This document shows positions 1-19,500 of a stretch of 64,000 bases of DNA, one piece after another. The stretch is from Apteryx mantelli (lineage: Eukaryota; Chordata; Aves; Apterygiformes; Apterygidae): positions 44,624,425 to 44,688,424 of the forward strand of contig NC_090020.1 of NCBI RefSeq assembly GCF_036417845.1, in the 5' to 3' direction. The notes under the pieces are model-generated. The model made no database searches. It was not told the DNA's origin and was given only the letters and a program-made list of their open reading frames with translations. Made by a program: the position numbers and the translations under genes. Every line of letters starts with the position of its first letter. Position 1 is the first letter of the stretch.

Positions 1-577
1 ATTTGCAAGTTCTATAGTAGCGGATTTATAGAGCAAAGCAGTCGCTGCTGCAGATCTGCAGTCCACACTACCCATGTTTGGGGGAGGTTACTTTGCACAA
101 GCTCTATTTTCCTTCTGTGGAAGCGAAGTGGAAATGCTTGTTAGTAGTTAGAGCACATCTTCTGGTTTATCTTTTCAAAAAGGAATCTAGCTCACATATA
201 TGATAAGTAAAGATATTTAAGATTCACTTCAAAATCCTGAACTAAATTTAAAATGTTAATGTAGATGCATGCAGAACTGACCAAATACTTTCCCCTCTTC
301 CTTTCTCCAACTAATTGATAGGTGAGGAGGCTTGCTTTTTTTTATTTTTTTTTTAACCACAGAGCTAGGAATAGCTCAAGTATCTTTTCTCTTTTGAGCC
401 TTACATGTAGAAAAAGGCTTTGCTATTCAAAGATCATGGGCCCACTGTCTGTATGATAGATACTGTTTAAGTCTCTTTTGTACAGCATATAGAGAAATTA
501 AATCATGGGAATTCATGGGTAACAACCAATCTAAGACATAAAAACCTCACCATTGTAGATAAAACCGGCACTACTGA

Positions 578-7412
<6,835 letters not shown>

Positions 7413-9995
7413 ACTATTAACTGGATAAAGAACGTTTCCCTACCACCTCCTTTATAGAGCTTGATGTTACTGGGGACTGTGGTATAACTTTAATAATGTT
7501 GCCTTGGAAACATTTTGATATTAAAGGAATGTGTTGCAAGTTTGCTTACTACTTTGCTGTTGTCTGTATAGAAAGTAAGCATTTTTATTTAAAAACAATG
7601 CAGTGGGCAGCATCTGAAGCTTATTGAAAGTATTTTATTCATCTTCATGCAGAAGAAATCTTTCAGTAATCACCTTCTGCAATAACATAAATAAAAAATA
7701 TATATCCCACAGGCTCTGCACTTTAGTTGTCTCTTTGTGCATGTAATTACTCTTAACACTTCAACTGTGGTGTGTCTGGTAACATAAAATTTTTGTATGA
7801 GGAAAATATAGCCTGAAAGGATTTTCTTGAATATGCAGGGAATTATTGAGAAGTGGCATAATGGATGTATTCCCCACTAATGAAGTTGTAAATGATGAAA
7901 CTGTTCTAGGCACCTGATAATAGAGATTATTCACTGTTGCATGTTTCATTGTAACTTACAGTATTTGGTACAGTGTGTGAATTCTTAAATGGATAGATAC
8001 TAAATATAGGAAAGAGTAACTTCATTCAAGCGATCCAGCTTACATAAGTGTGAAGTAATTTGCCAGAAATGGATGCATTAAATTGAGAGCACAAGATTAC
8101 TAAAGTACAACTCCCTGCCTTTTCTTGCTAAAAGTTGTCATCTAAAATTGAAAATAGAGTGCCTTGCAAGATCACACTCAAAAGCACAAACCACTTTTCA
8201 CTAAGGAGTGATACTATTACAAGCACTTTTTTCTAAAGTCCTGTTGAAATAGTTACTGCCCTGGATGTCAGTCCCCAGAACTACATCAATAATTAGCACC
8301 ACAACCTCTGTGAGCTTTTTCTGCTCATAAAAAATCTGCAGTCTGTTCTGATTGTGCTAGGAACAACTCTGTATGAGCACTGACCCTTTTTGAAGAAAAG
8401 GGATGCTGTTGTCTAGATTACTTGATCTATTCCTGACCAATCAGTATGAGTGCAAGCAAAGTTGTTACAAAAATACATTGTTTTTCAATTCATGGAATAG
8501 AATTGAACTCAGAATATGGAGAAGTGTAAGCCTAAATTTTTGATATGATAAAAAGTGATTTCTAGGTCCACTATCCTAAATTGATTAGGTTGTAACCGTA
8601 AGATAGGCACTGAAGGTTCTTGGCTTTCCACAAGTTGATATATAAACATTCCCTCTAAATTTTCAGGGACTAGAACTGTAAAAGAATGAAGCATGCACTA
8701 TTATTTAGCAGATCAGTTTTAAATTTGAGAGATACCTATTATAAGAACAGAGGTAATAGTGTCGTAAGAGTAAGCTCTTTAGACTAAGCTGGAAAACACA
8801 GCACTGACTCGGTAAGACAGCACCTACAGCTGTCAAAGAGCAACTACAGTAGGGAAGTAGGAGATCCACCGTGCATTGTTTTCTGTCCTACAGCATACAC
8901 GGTTTGTCATTTGAAGGAAGAATACAGAATACTGCAGTATGTAAATGAATACATTTGGCTGATTATTCAATGGCAGCTTTTTGTTATGAATGGATGTACT
9001 GCAAAGAGTAAAGTTTACAGCAAAGCTGTAGATGTGAGCAAGTAGTAAATGCTAAGTGACTCACAATTTAAGTAATCTGATTTCTTGTACTAGTTTCCTC
9101 TGTCTTTAGCCCACTGAACTTTGCAATCCATACTAAATCCTAATGTTGTATTTTAAACATTACATGCATAGCAGTCATACGTGGTCAGTGTAATTTAGTT
9201 TCACCTCATAAAATAAATGATCTTAAATAATGATACTTACACTTAATACTGTATTTGATTTAGGTACAAAGAACTACTCAAACTGCTTTTCTAAAAGCTG
9301 TTTGTAAGTCTGAGACTTTCCAAGACTATCCAAGTTTGTAGCAGAGACAAAACTTAATTCTCAAACAGATCATCAGTTCTTTAAAATTCCACCATTATCA
9401 ATGAGATAAAACACTTTTAGGTAAGTAAGTGTTAGAGTGAACATTCATTTACATTTCTCAGAGAACTTAACAGTTGGGCTTTAGATCAACTTCCTATATT
9501 TACAACCCAGTATTTCTTGATCCAACAGCTAAGTTTGTACTCCTTATCAGATTTCTACTTGAAGGTAGAACTACCACCTGTTTGCAAGTTGTTAATATAA
9601 CTTGATCTCGTTTGCACTGTTGCAAACAAGAAATGATCACCTGCAACATTCATGGGCTTCTACAACGATTTAATTCTGAGAACTAAGCATATCATGTCCT
9701 CAAAGAAAGGGTGATTCTTTTCTGAAAGACTGAGAAACTTCTGGGAAGACTTTAGTTAAAAGTAAAGATGCAGTACTAACTAACTGTGCTGTCTTAAGAA
9801 AAACAGTATTTTCTGCAGCAAGTTACCCTTTCCTGCAAATAACTCCACTGGGCTGGCCCCTCGTATCAGTGCTCTTCTCAAAGTCGTCTTCACAACATTT
9901 ATAGGACAATGTTAATAGACACTTCTACTCAATGTCTGTGCTGAAATTGTATATGCTAAATAAAAATGGATACAAATAAAGAGATTCTGACAGGA
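7413..9995 (+). other. REEP5: REEP5 3' UTR (end inferred)
   Basis: No further coding sequence follows the stop codon. AATAAA occurs at 7690-7695, which would give a short transcript of about 300 nt UTR, and again at 9959-9964 and 9975-9980, which would give about 2.6 kb. The human gene is recalled to have a 3' UTR of roughly two kilobases or more, so the distal pair is the better guess for the main end. Both ends may be used. There are no RNA data, so the end point is inference. Confidence 0.5.
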
Positions 9996-10149
9996 CTGGT
10001 AAATTGCTTCAGTATTTCTTAAGAATCTTATACCTCAACAAATGGAGAAACCTAATTAGTTTAAAAGGCAGAATGTCTTTACAGGATACTCACTTTTCTA
10101 CCCAAACTTCATTACTGTGGAACTAGTAGGAACTCTTATAAAAGCATGA

Positions 10150-13100
10150 TGGAAGTACTTCCACTTTATTTTATTTATCTAGTCTATTATGACTAGATCT
10201 CATGGTGCAATGTAGCTGTTCTAGAGCATCAGACCTTAACAGAACAGTTTGGAATACAGACCTGAACAGTGAGCACCATAACAGACTGCCAGCGCAACAC
10301 AGCTTTCCAGGCTTCATAGCCTTGCTTTCCTGAGGAATTACAAAGGGCTAGGTCCCAGGAATACAGGGTCCTTTAGAAATGTATACAAGAAACAGTATAA
10401 ACTACAGGTATTTCAGACTGTTTTTTCCTCTCCTATTAATTTTCTAGTCTTCCATAAGTGTTATAGACAAAAAAATACCGCAGTTATTGACAGGTAGGAG
10501 TGGTTACACTTACAGTTCTTTCTGCTTGAAGTTTAAGTAGGACATTTCTTCCAGTTTATCCCATACATTTCCAAATTCATCAGGCAGAACAAAAGTTCTT
10601 AGGCAGAGAAAAGCAATAAAAACCTCACAATGATGCAAACACCACTAATGATACTAAAATAAAACTGAAATTATCAAAACAAAGCAAGATAGTTCACAAA
10701 GAATATACCTTCTTGTAAGTAGCAGAAGACATAACTAATATTTGCCAGGTCAAAACCTCACAGCTTTTTTAATTTGACAAACTTAAGAAAGTGTCTTGAG
10801 TTTGCATTCCAGTCTTGTCAATTTTGTACAATCAATTGTACTTTGTACAAAAATCCTGAGAATCAATGTAAAAATATTATGACTAATTCCTTAATCTTCC
10901 CCCCATTTCAAACTCAACCAACCATAACTTCCTTATGCACACAAGGAAGAACAGGATTTAAAAAAAATAAATGACAAATTCTTCTAGGTCATGCTACTAT
11001 ACAGAATTATGTTAAATAGTATATTTAGGCTAAACAATCATTTGACTACAGAGAAAAGACAATAATTTCAAATAAGTTGCCACTACTGCTAAGAATATAA
11101 TAAATATATTCTTTCCTGTAGCAAATCTTAGTGGGAAAATTATGTTGATAGATGTGTGATTATTCAGAGACACATAAGTATTTCCTGTACACCGCATGTT
11201 CTGCAAGCATGCAAGTAGAGTGAACCTCAGTCTTTCATTTCCAGAGAAATTCTACAGCCAGTGTGAGGGTATGAAGCAGTACTTGGGGAGTAACAACCTG
11301 AAAACCACTAAGATAATCCTCAGTTGTACAACCACACTGACATAGCCTTGTGAAGGACAGATCTCTCTTCATGGTCCGTAAAATAGTAAGAAGTGCCTGA
11401 GCAAGAAACTCAGGTGACTTTGTGAACTCAAGAAATAGTAAAGTAAAAATAACTGAAGAGGAACTTCTTTGAATTTAGCAACTTGTCAGAAGGATGCGTT
11501 TGCTGTAGGCAATGGAATTTCACAAAACAAAACCACCTTATATGCCTACCGCTTATTCTTGCATCCTTGGAGGAGAATACTGAAAGCCTAAAGACTTCAA
11601 TTAAACATTTCAAGTTCTGCTATCTGGAAAAAAAAAAACCTTGATAGAGAAGATAACAGCACATGCTGTTTCATAAGAAAAAGAACTTCATTGCATTCTA
11701 CTCAGTTCCTACCTGGAGTTTGCTCACTCCCACATCATTGCATCATTTCAACCAAATCTATCAACAGACTCAAAAGTTATAAAGGGACAGATGAAGTCAG
11801 CATTTGTATTAAGCCTTTTTTTCTTGAAAACAGGCAAAAAAGCCCTCTCTAAAAACCTATACCAAGAGATAAAATAGCCTAATGAAAGCCAGCCTGTAAC
11901 AGGAGGAATTACATTAAGACATAGCTATATCTGCAGTTACAGACAGAGAACTAAACAAGTGAGCCACTCCCATCTTTCATGCTCTCAGTACAGCACACAC
12001 AAACACCACAGATAGGTATACATAGGCTGCCCCAAAAGAAAGCATTGGCTAAAAGGCGCCAATCATTAAGCATACAGACAACAAGAACAGAATATATATA
12101 CAGAGATGTTTAAGAACAGCTATTTTCTCAAATCTTGGCCTTTGTGAAATCTACTTCATGACTGAAGGTGAAAAATTATATATGGTAATATGTTATCACT
12201 TCCCAAATTAAAATACGTTTCAAAATACAATTTGAAACCTACTTTACATCCAGAATTGAATGATGGTGGTTGTGATTCTGCTAATCAGCTACTTGCTCCC
12301 TTCCATAAATCTGAAAGAAGCACCTACCTCACAACAGTGCTAAATTCTCATTTTTACAGTTATTCCTTTCATTGTTGTTTGCCTGCATGTTCAAATCTGC
12401 TACTTAACGCCTCTTGTCAGTTTTCCTATCTGCTGCTGCCATAGAAATTGTTAGAGACACTGATTTTGAGCTCACATGTCTGTTTCAAAAATTTAATCTT
12501 TCTCTAGGTACTGAAATACCAACACAGAAACATAACAAGTATGTATATTTAAATATCTACACTAGTATATTCAAGAGAGAGATTAGCTTTAATATCCATA
12601 TTGCTCATCTCAGAGATACAGAGTAAATTCCCACCCAGCAATGCATGTCTGTCTTTGTTAATATTGCCACCTAGAGGAAACCATAGTTCTCCTTAGTGCT
12701 ATTTTAATAATTCCACTTTTCTAGGCAAATTCTCAGAGAAGACAGTAAAAGCTAGACAGACTAAACAACAAGATTGCCAGATACCAAACACCTTAAAGGG
12801 ATGTCCATTACCAGCCAATTTTTGAAATAGGCTGGTTTTCTATTGATAGAATTGAGATCAAGAATTCCAGTGTTTTTGTAGTGCCCTTCTCCCTACCTCC
12901 ATTTCTGCCAGTCCCCAAATAGACTATGTATAATGCGGAACTGTCCTACTGTCTCATTTTCCACAACTAAAAGGCCAGAAGACACTTTCCTTGCAACACT
13001 AGAAATGGTCTGAAGACACCAATATGTTCACAACTGTAATGCCATAGATATCAGGGTACTGAACAAACTGATCCATCTTTCTAAACAAAGAGAAAAAAAA

Positions 13101-15551
13101 AGACTGAAGAAACACATTCAAGTTCTGAGAAATCCTGTAGGGCTTAACATTTTTTATAAATATGAGTTACTAACAATAAAAAGAGGGAACAAAATTGCAC
13201 CAAACACAGCTTAGATCAGCTGTATCTATGTCAATTCCATTCTATTTTATGATATTGTATTCAAATTTTTAAAGGGAAATGATAATGTTGAAGTGTACAA
13301 GTAAGACTTCCATTTCACCGATCAGACTTGAACAATCTTTTCTTGTTCCTGTTCTCTTTTTTCTTGGGTGGGGGGGGGGGGCAGTTATAAAAGAAAAGAG
13401 AGCAGGAAATGGAACTGGTAGACCTGCACAAGAATCTGACTTAGTATCACGACCCACTTGTTTTTATCATTTAAGTAACTCAGTTTGTCAAAAAAAAAAA
13501 AAAAAAAAAAAGACACCCCCCCCCCCCAAAAAAAAAGAAAGAAAAAAACCCAGACATGAAAGACGGGCTTGTAAACTTAGCTAAGGCAGGAAAAGGGGAG
13601 TTGTGTTTAACATTCTGATCCTTCATTTATAGAACTTGTACTGCTCACACAAGAGTACTTACTGAAGTCAACTAGAAAGCAAAATAAGCTCACTGTAGGG
13701 AGGTGGCAAAAAAACCCACGCAGACTTTAGATCCTTAATGGCAGCAGTTATTTGATTTCCTAGTAGAGTGCAATTTGTTAAAAAAAAAAAAAACAAAAAA
13801 AAACCAGCAACCCCCCCCAGCTTTACCCCAAATACCCTGACAGCTTTCGTTGTTCATTTGATTAAATCACAGTTTAAGATGGTGTTAATATTACTCTTTG
13901 CAGAAATCTTTCCCAGTTTCTTTATAAGATCCTTATGTTTTAAAATAACTTCACTAGTTTTGTTTCTTTGATGAGGTAACTTGGCAAGCAATGCAACTAA
14001 GATCCTTCCTTAATCCACATAGCATAGCACAGAAATTTTTCAGATGTTCAATTTATGACTGCTGCAAACAGATACCCAATGATTTGACCTCCATATTTTT
14101 CAAATGTCAATGGCCTAAAGCTGTGACTTGCAATACTTATGCATAACTATCATAACTTCGTAAGAGTCCATTTACCATTTAACATTATGGAGTTGAGTTA
14201 TTCTCTCTTATGAAGTAATTTTCAGAGAGCTCTCACTTTTCTGAAAAATAAAGTTTCAGAGAAGTTACTGGACTATCAGGAGGAGCCAGGAATAATTTAA
14301 GCCCCCAAATCTGTGAGGAATTATGGTCATTTATATACTGACTATACTTTCCAGTCTTTCTTGAATACATCACTTACTATTTTTTCCCAATTTGCAAATA
14401 ACCGTTAACACTTTCCTAATTGTTTAGAGTGTAAGTAGCTAAGTAACAGTCTCCGGCCAATGTCCACTTGTTTTCTAATACGCCAACTCTTCCTACCACA
14501 TGGCATTGCATTAGCCCATGGAAAAATGCCAGTTAACTAGCTTCCTGGAATTTAGGTGTGTTTTCAAGGATAGATTCTCCAAAGGTAGTATGTGTAAACT
14601 GTTAAGGGTGCAGAAACAACTAAACTTGTTTATATGTTACCATGCTAGATCACAAGATATCTTCTCCCAAATCATTCTATTACACATAGCCTATATATTT
14701 TTATTCCCACACTGTAAAGGGGTTTGATCTGAGGAACTTTTTCATGACAGCTTTCGTATTTTGCACAACTGCAGTGAGAATGAGACCACAGCATTCTTCT
14801 TCATTAAATAATGCAATACAAGAATTGCTCTTACAAAATATTACAGACAGAAAATACAACCAACTTTGAGCTATTCACAACTAGAGGGCTCTATGTAGTT
14901 GCACTATCAGCACCTATCAATATCAACTTCAAGGGGCACTAGTAACTTACCAAGCTATTAAAAAAATTTAAAAAGGCAAAAAAAGCCAAAAAGTTAATTA
15001 GAACAAGAAATAAGAGTATTATAAGAAAACCCAAACTACAAGCACTAGCAATTTGAGCAAGGATATCCAGTAAGACCCTTTATCAAGTTTCATTACTTTA
15101 GTAAATTCTGACTATTCTAGTAAAAATAGTCATTAAATGTCTAGATGAGTTTTGGATGCTGCTCATCTTTAAAATAGGGGGGAAAAAGGTGGTGCCATAG
15201 GATAGCATACCTGATAAATAAAGATAAGACAAACCCTAAGAGAGAACATCCCCACATAGAGAATTTATCAAAATAATCTGGTAACTTTCCTCTAGTACTC
15301 ATTTATGAAAGCATTCAGCTCACTTTTTTTTCATATAGTAAGGATTAGAAAAACTCATGCAGGAAATTTTTAACTGAGAACAGGTATTGCTGTTTCCTTT
15401 TCAGTCTCCTTATACTAAAATCATCCCTCACTTAACTTACACAGTGTATTTCTTGATTTCTTCTATAAGGCTCCTTGTTGCTGACAGCTGTTCTGACCAA
15501 CTCAGCTTCTCCAAATGGCTGACCTTTTGCCCCTGTCCATAGGCTACACAT
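10150..15551 (-). CDS. Unidentified minus-strand gene, incomplete exon set
   Basis: I do not recognise this product. Several blocks on the minus strand look like exons. Two at 3' end, 10514-10597 and 10229-10370, have good splice sites and join in phase to give about 75 codons ending in TGA; AATAAA twice follows at 10165-10175 (minus strand). The first reads T-F-V-L-P-D-E-F-G-N-V-W-D-K-L-E-E-M, which has a coding-like composition. Two further blocks, 15441-15551 and 15211-15235, also have acceptor and donor sites and join in phase with each other. The 15.2 kb block ends in phase 1 and the 10.6 kb block needs phase 2, so at least one exon between them is missing or these pairs belong to different transcripts. 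A SRP19 read-through or alternative 3' end, or a long non-coding RNA, are alternatives. Confidence 0.4.
10229..10370 (-). CDS. Candidate terminal exon of the unidentified gene
   Basis: The acceptor reads TTTCTAAAG before 10370. In the phase set by the upstream block it reads 46 codons (L-Y-S-W-D-L-A-L-C ... C-S-V-K-V) to TGA at 10231-10229. Two overlapping AATAAA signals follow about 55-65 bases later. The residues match no family I know and are Trp/Cys rich. Confidence 0.4.
10514..10597 (-). CDS. Candidate coding exon of the unidentified gene
   Basis: The acceptor TTTTCTCTGCCTAAG precedes 10597 and a consensus donor GTAAGTG follows 10514. Of the three frames, one is open across the whole block (one leading base, 27 codons, two trailing bases) and reads like protein: acidic, with F-V-L-P-D-E-F-G-N-V-W-D-K-L-E-E. 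Confidence 0.5.
10598..15210. other. Stretch between candidate exons: simple repeats, nothing coding secured
   Basis: AT-rich DNA. It contains a cluster of homopolymers between 13370 and 13820 but no frame I can support. Several AG/GT pairs occur by chance, for example around 11640 and 12840, without an open frame that joins the flanking candidates. Confidence 0.6.
13370..13818. repeat. Cluster of G, A and C homopolymers
   Basis: G12 at 13370-13381, A22 at 13490-13511 followed within five bases by C12 at 13516-13527 and A9, then a second A-tract (about 13780-13803) followed by C8 at 13811-13818. Both A-to-C tracts are preceded by similar sequence (CAGTTTGTC and CAATTTGTT). Confidence 0.9.
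15211..15235 (-). CDS. Candidate 25-base exon
   Basis: A strong acceptor (GTTCTCTCTTAG) lies before 15235 and donor GTATGC follows 15211. In phase with the 15441-15551 block it reads G-L-S-Y-L-Y-L-S. It is short, so it rests on the splice signals alone. Confidence 0.3.
15441..15551 (-). CDS. Candidate 111-base exon downstream of SRP19
   Basis: The acceptor TTTTATAG precedes 15551 and a perfect donor GTAAGT follows 15441. Two frames are open. One reads 37 full codons starting M-C-S-L-W-T-G-A-K-G; the other reads K-V-S-H-L-E-K-L-S-W-S-E-Q-L and L-I-E-E-I-K-K-Y, which looks more like protein. A 28-base block at 15915-15942 with good splice sites could precede it, but that block lies inside the likely SRP19 3' UTR. 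Confidence 0.4.
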
Positions 15552-15844
15552 CTATAAAACATAATATTTTATTTTACATTAGCAGATATTGCGAACCTCA
15601 GATGTTTGAAATAATATTTTAGAGATTAAAGGTAGAAAGTACATTTCATAAGCTCTCAAACAACCTGAAATGTAATATGGTATCTTACATTACAAAGGAC
15701 AAAAAAGAGCAGCTATTTTGTTCAACTAACTTAAAATGTTAAAATATTATCCCTATAGTATGTCACAGGCATCATTAAGCAGGCTGGGGGGGGGGAGAGG
15801 GAAATCAATGCTTTTGACAAAAGTATTTTATACACTTAGATTTT

Positions 15845-16379
15845 TCAAAATTAACTTGTTGCCTTTATTAGTACACTTGACAGTTGTGACAGAGAATTAG
15901 CAAGGGAAGCTTACAGAGTCAATTTCACTCATGTGCATTTTTCTGTTTGCAATACAGACCATGCAGAATTAAGATAATCACTTAACTAGCATAGAGAAAT
16001 GGTATACTAAGGCAATTAGTTTTCTGGTATCTAGTCTGCATAAGATTTTTTTTAAGCTGAATAACACTGCATATTTCTTCTGGAAAGAATAATTCTCCCA
16101 CCCACCCCATTTGCTTATGTTCTTCCACTTTCAGAACTGGATGTTAGCTTTAGACTTGCAGGTTGTGTGTGAAGATAGACAGATTTTCTGTGACACAGAG
16201 ATGAGGCAGTTACATGCATTCCAGTTCTGGAAAAAGCAGGCAGTTCTATTCAGCTTCACCTGTTCTTCCCCCCCCCCCCCCCCCCATATCTTTCACTTCA
16301 AAGTTGCAATCAGTAATGCATCCATCCGTATCTGTAGTAAGTACACCTATGTAAAGTAATGATTATTACAGTCGTGGGC
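15845..16379 (-). other. SRP19: SRP19 3' UTR (end inferred)
   Basis: The first AATAAA on the minus strand after the stop is at 15869-15864, giving a UTR of about 535 nt. It contains an uninterrupted 18-base G run in the transcript sense (C run at 16268-16285) and a 10-base C run (15786-15795 lies just past the predicted end). No RNA evidence is available. Confidence 0.5.
16268..16285. repeat. C18 homopolymer (G18 in SRP19 transcript)
   Basis: Eighteen uninterrupted C on the + strand, about 95 bases past the SRP19 stop codon in transcript order. Confidence 0.95.
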
Positions 16380-16513
16380 TCATTTCTTTTTCTTCCCTTT
16401 GCCTTTCTTGCCTCCCTCTCCTTGCTGGAGACTTTGTTCGCTACCTCCCATTTTTTGTGTTCTTGTTTTCAGTTTGGGAATGGTTTCTGCAGCATACAGC
16501 ATCACTGATTTAC
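16380..16513 (-). CDS. SRP19: SRP19 exon 5 (terminal)
   Basis: The acceptor ends TTTTTAG before 16513. It reads (R)-K-S-V-M-L-Y-A-A-E-T-I-P-K-L-K to the Gly/Lys tail and TGA at 16382-16380. Confidence 0.96.
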
Positions 16514-19500
16514 CTAAAAATAAAGAGAGAAACAGTGCACAATGCATATGTCATATGTTAAGAACATTCACATCATTTTGAAAGCTAGAATCTTCAGTCC
16601 CAGCTCAGATTTTTGTTAAAACAGATACAAAATGCAGAGTTCCTTCTTACTTTCTGCATGTAGCTGGAAGCTTGGGCAAAGCTTTAGTCAGATTTTTCTT
16701 AAGCACAGGACTGACAAAGTGTCACAGCTCACTAGAACCTTGTCATTATTTAAACCAGATTATAACCTCTCTTGCACAGCCATCAAGACTGAGGTATCCC
16801 CTCTTTGATTGCCTGCATCAGTGGCACACGACCTCACAGCCTCCAAAGCATCTACACCCTTCCTATGACTCTCTCCCTCACTTTCCAACAGCCAAAAGTA
16901 GTTGGCACAGAGTAACCAGACAACACGTACAAGCATCTTTAGAAAGACACTACCATCTCCCACCAGGAACACAGCTTTAAATATTCTCCTTACCAACAGC
17001 ATTCTTAGGCCATTCTAAATTCAGCATTCTACTTGCTGTCTTTCATATATATTTCTTCAGATATTTATTTGCTTCCCTTTTACATTCTGATTACTTACCA
17101 AGAAAAAAAAAAGCAGAAGCTGCCACATTTATTTGTTTACTAACTAATTAATAAGAATAGCTCATCTTGCATGACAAGTAAATTAGGGAACTTTCAGGGT
17201 CCCTCCCAATTTATTTTTAATTTATGAAAATAAATACACACTCAGTGTTGTAATTTATCAGTTTGTCACCTGTACTGATGTTTAACTAATGCAGGTAACC
17301 TAAGAAAAAGGTGGAATTTAGCCATTTTAATACCAACACCCGTTTTGAAAAATGACGCCCTTCTCCCCCACCCCCACAAAAACAAACAAACAAAACTGAA
17401 TGGTTGTTTTGTTCACTATAGCAATCATGCAACTTTCCTCCAAATCCTTTTCAACTTTCATTTCAAGCATGAAGAAAAAAAGCAGGATCAAAGACAACAG
17501 CACTTTACAGATTCCACTCCCTTGCTTTATTTGATTGACTTAAACAAGTGAATTTATTTGATATTAAGTTCCAAAATTTGTAATAATAAAACTCATTGAA
17601 CAAGCCAATAATACAAGAAAAACAAAGCCTTCCTGTTTTAGTAACAGTTAAAGCATCTAACCCAGATGCTCTACTCACGTGTTGGAAACTGAGGTAAACA
17701 TGGGTTGCCATCATCTTGTTTGAGCTGAATTCGTACTCTACCCCTGTACTGCACATCACGATTCCACTCTCTAGGATACATCTTATTTTTCTGTCATATG
17801 AAAAGAGAAACTTATTTTACTAGGAATATGAAGTACTGGAATGATTTTCTCTGCAAGTTTTCCAGGCAAGCTATGAAAGTCACAGCAGCCTGCATGGAAT
17901 TCTTCTGAGCAGATCAAAACCAGAACCACAACTCTGCATCAGCGTCATCCATCATTTAGCCAGTGCAGTAAAATCCAAAGTAATAGTTTAACTTTTCCAG
18001 AAGCACTGTTACAGCCAATTTACTGAATAACTTGCTACAGAGACTGTTGTACTGTTCCACCAATCTGGATCACAGTGACACAGGTTTTGTTTCATCTCCA
18101 TGTCATGAACCTTTCTGGAACATCTTGAGACAATACATCAATGGGTCAGAGGCTGAGGCCCACTGATTTTGGATACTTGTATCTTTCATTTTTGTTAGAA
18201 CAATGTTACAGGCTTCTTGCTTGTGCTGGCTATTTTACAGGCTGGGTGCAATAACAGGAATATATTAGTCTTCTTCTGAAAAGCAAAGTGATTTTGTACA
18301 GACTTTTGGATGCCAGCCATTAAATTCTTTGATGAAGACCTAATTTCTTTAATAAAATGTAATAGAAAATTCAGAAACATTTTATATTAATAATTAATTC
18401 TGAAAAGAATAAACTGTGAAAGAAGTTCCCTCTCTAGAAACACAGACTCATTCCCTAAGAAAGACAGGTGACTAAGTTAAACTGTTTAAAGACCAAGGAG
18501 TATTGAGTTGATTACTGCAGTACTGAAAACCTAACATTCTTAGGCTAAAACATGACTTCCACAGAGGTTTCAAAAGACCCTGAAGATTTCATGCAGCAGA
18601 ATCCTATTCCTATAGGACATTCTTTCCAAAAATTAATAATCTTTCACTAGAAGTGAGCTACTTTTTAATATTTAATTTGTATAGTTCCAGGTTGCAAAAT
18701 ATATACACACATAAAATATATGTATATATTTTACAGTTTTTTTTATAGGCTAAAAGCATCATTATCTTTGAGATATGTGATTCTTGCCTTGTATACAGTT
18801 TTCCAACATCTATTTAAGCATTATGTTCAGTTATTGCTCAAAGAAAACAAGCATCTTGGCTGATGACCAAAGCTTTTCAATTACAGTTTGTCCTTGCTTG
18901 TAAGAAAAGACATAATGAAAGAAAAACTGAGACCCATATCAAGTTTTTTTTTTTTATTACCTCTACAAGCACATTGAATCCAACTGCTGCACACACATCT
19001 TGGATTTCTGTAGATGTCGGATTTTCAACAGCCTATTGAAACATGTTACAGTTATTCATTTTTAAATGCTGAATTACCTACATAGCAATAGTTTGATTCA
19101 AGGTTTCCCACCCTACACTCTGCAACTACAAAAAGTGGATGGGGAAAGGCAAGGCACTTCAAGTTATGACATATCTGCTGTAGAGTCATTTATGAGCCCT
19201 TCTACAGTCTAGGAAACATCAAAAAGAAGAAAGAAAAAGTAAAGATGACATCAGAAAAAAACAGGAAAGAGATGACACAGAATTATTTAGGACAGGGGAG
19301 AAGGTAACAGAATTGCCTAAGATAAAATAAGTGAAATGAAGTAACATCTATAATACTAATAAAAAACCAAGAATGATGAATCAATAATGGTAAACATATA
19401 GCAAGGACTGAGAAGAAAAGAACAGAAGTTCTCCAGGTACAAGATAGCAGATCCCTCCCATAGAGACAATTTTGATTGGAACTTATCTTAATATACCCAT

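Noticed and set aside
10709-10756. Short block reading V-L-T-W-Q-I-L-V-M-S-S (minus)
   Set aside because: There is no pyrimidine tract before it, and its phase does not fit the exon at 10597.
11428-11630. Exon-like block after a T12-CCAG acceptor (minus)
   Set aside because: All three frames reach a stop within a few codons, so it cannot be an internal coding exon.
13269-13460. Minus-strand frame across the G12/C12 tract, with a pyrimidine-rich acceptor near 13365
   Set aside because: The charged frame meets a stop after about 12 codons and the donor is weak; the homopolymer drives the pattern.
15915-15942. 28-base candidate exon (minus) before the 111-base block
   Set aside because: Splice sites are good, but it lies in the likely SRP19 3' UTR and is too short to support by itself.
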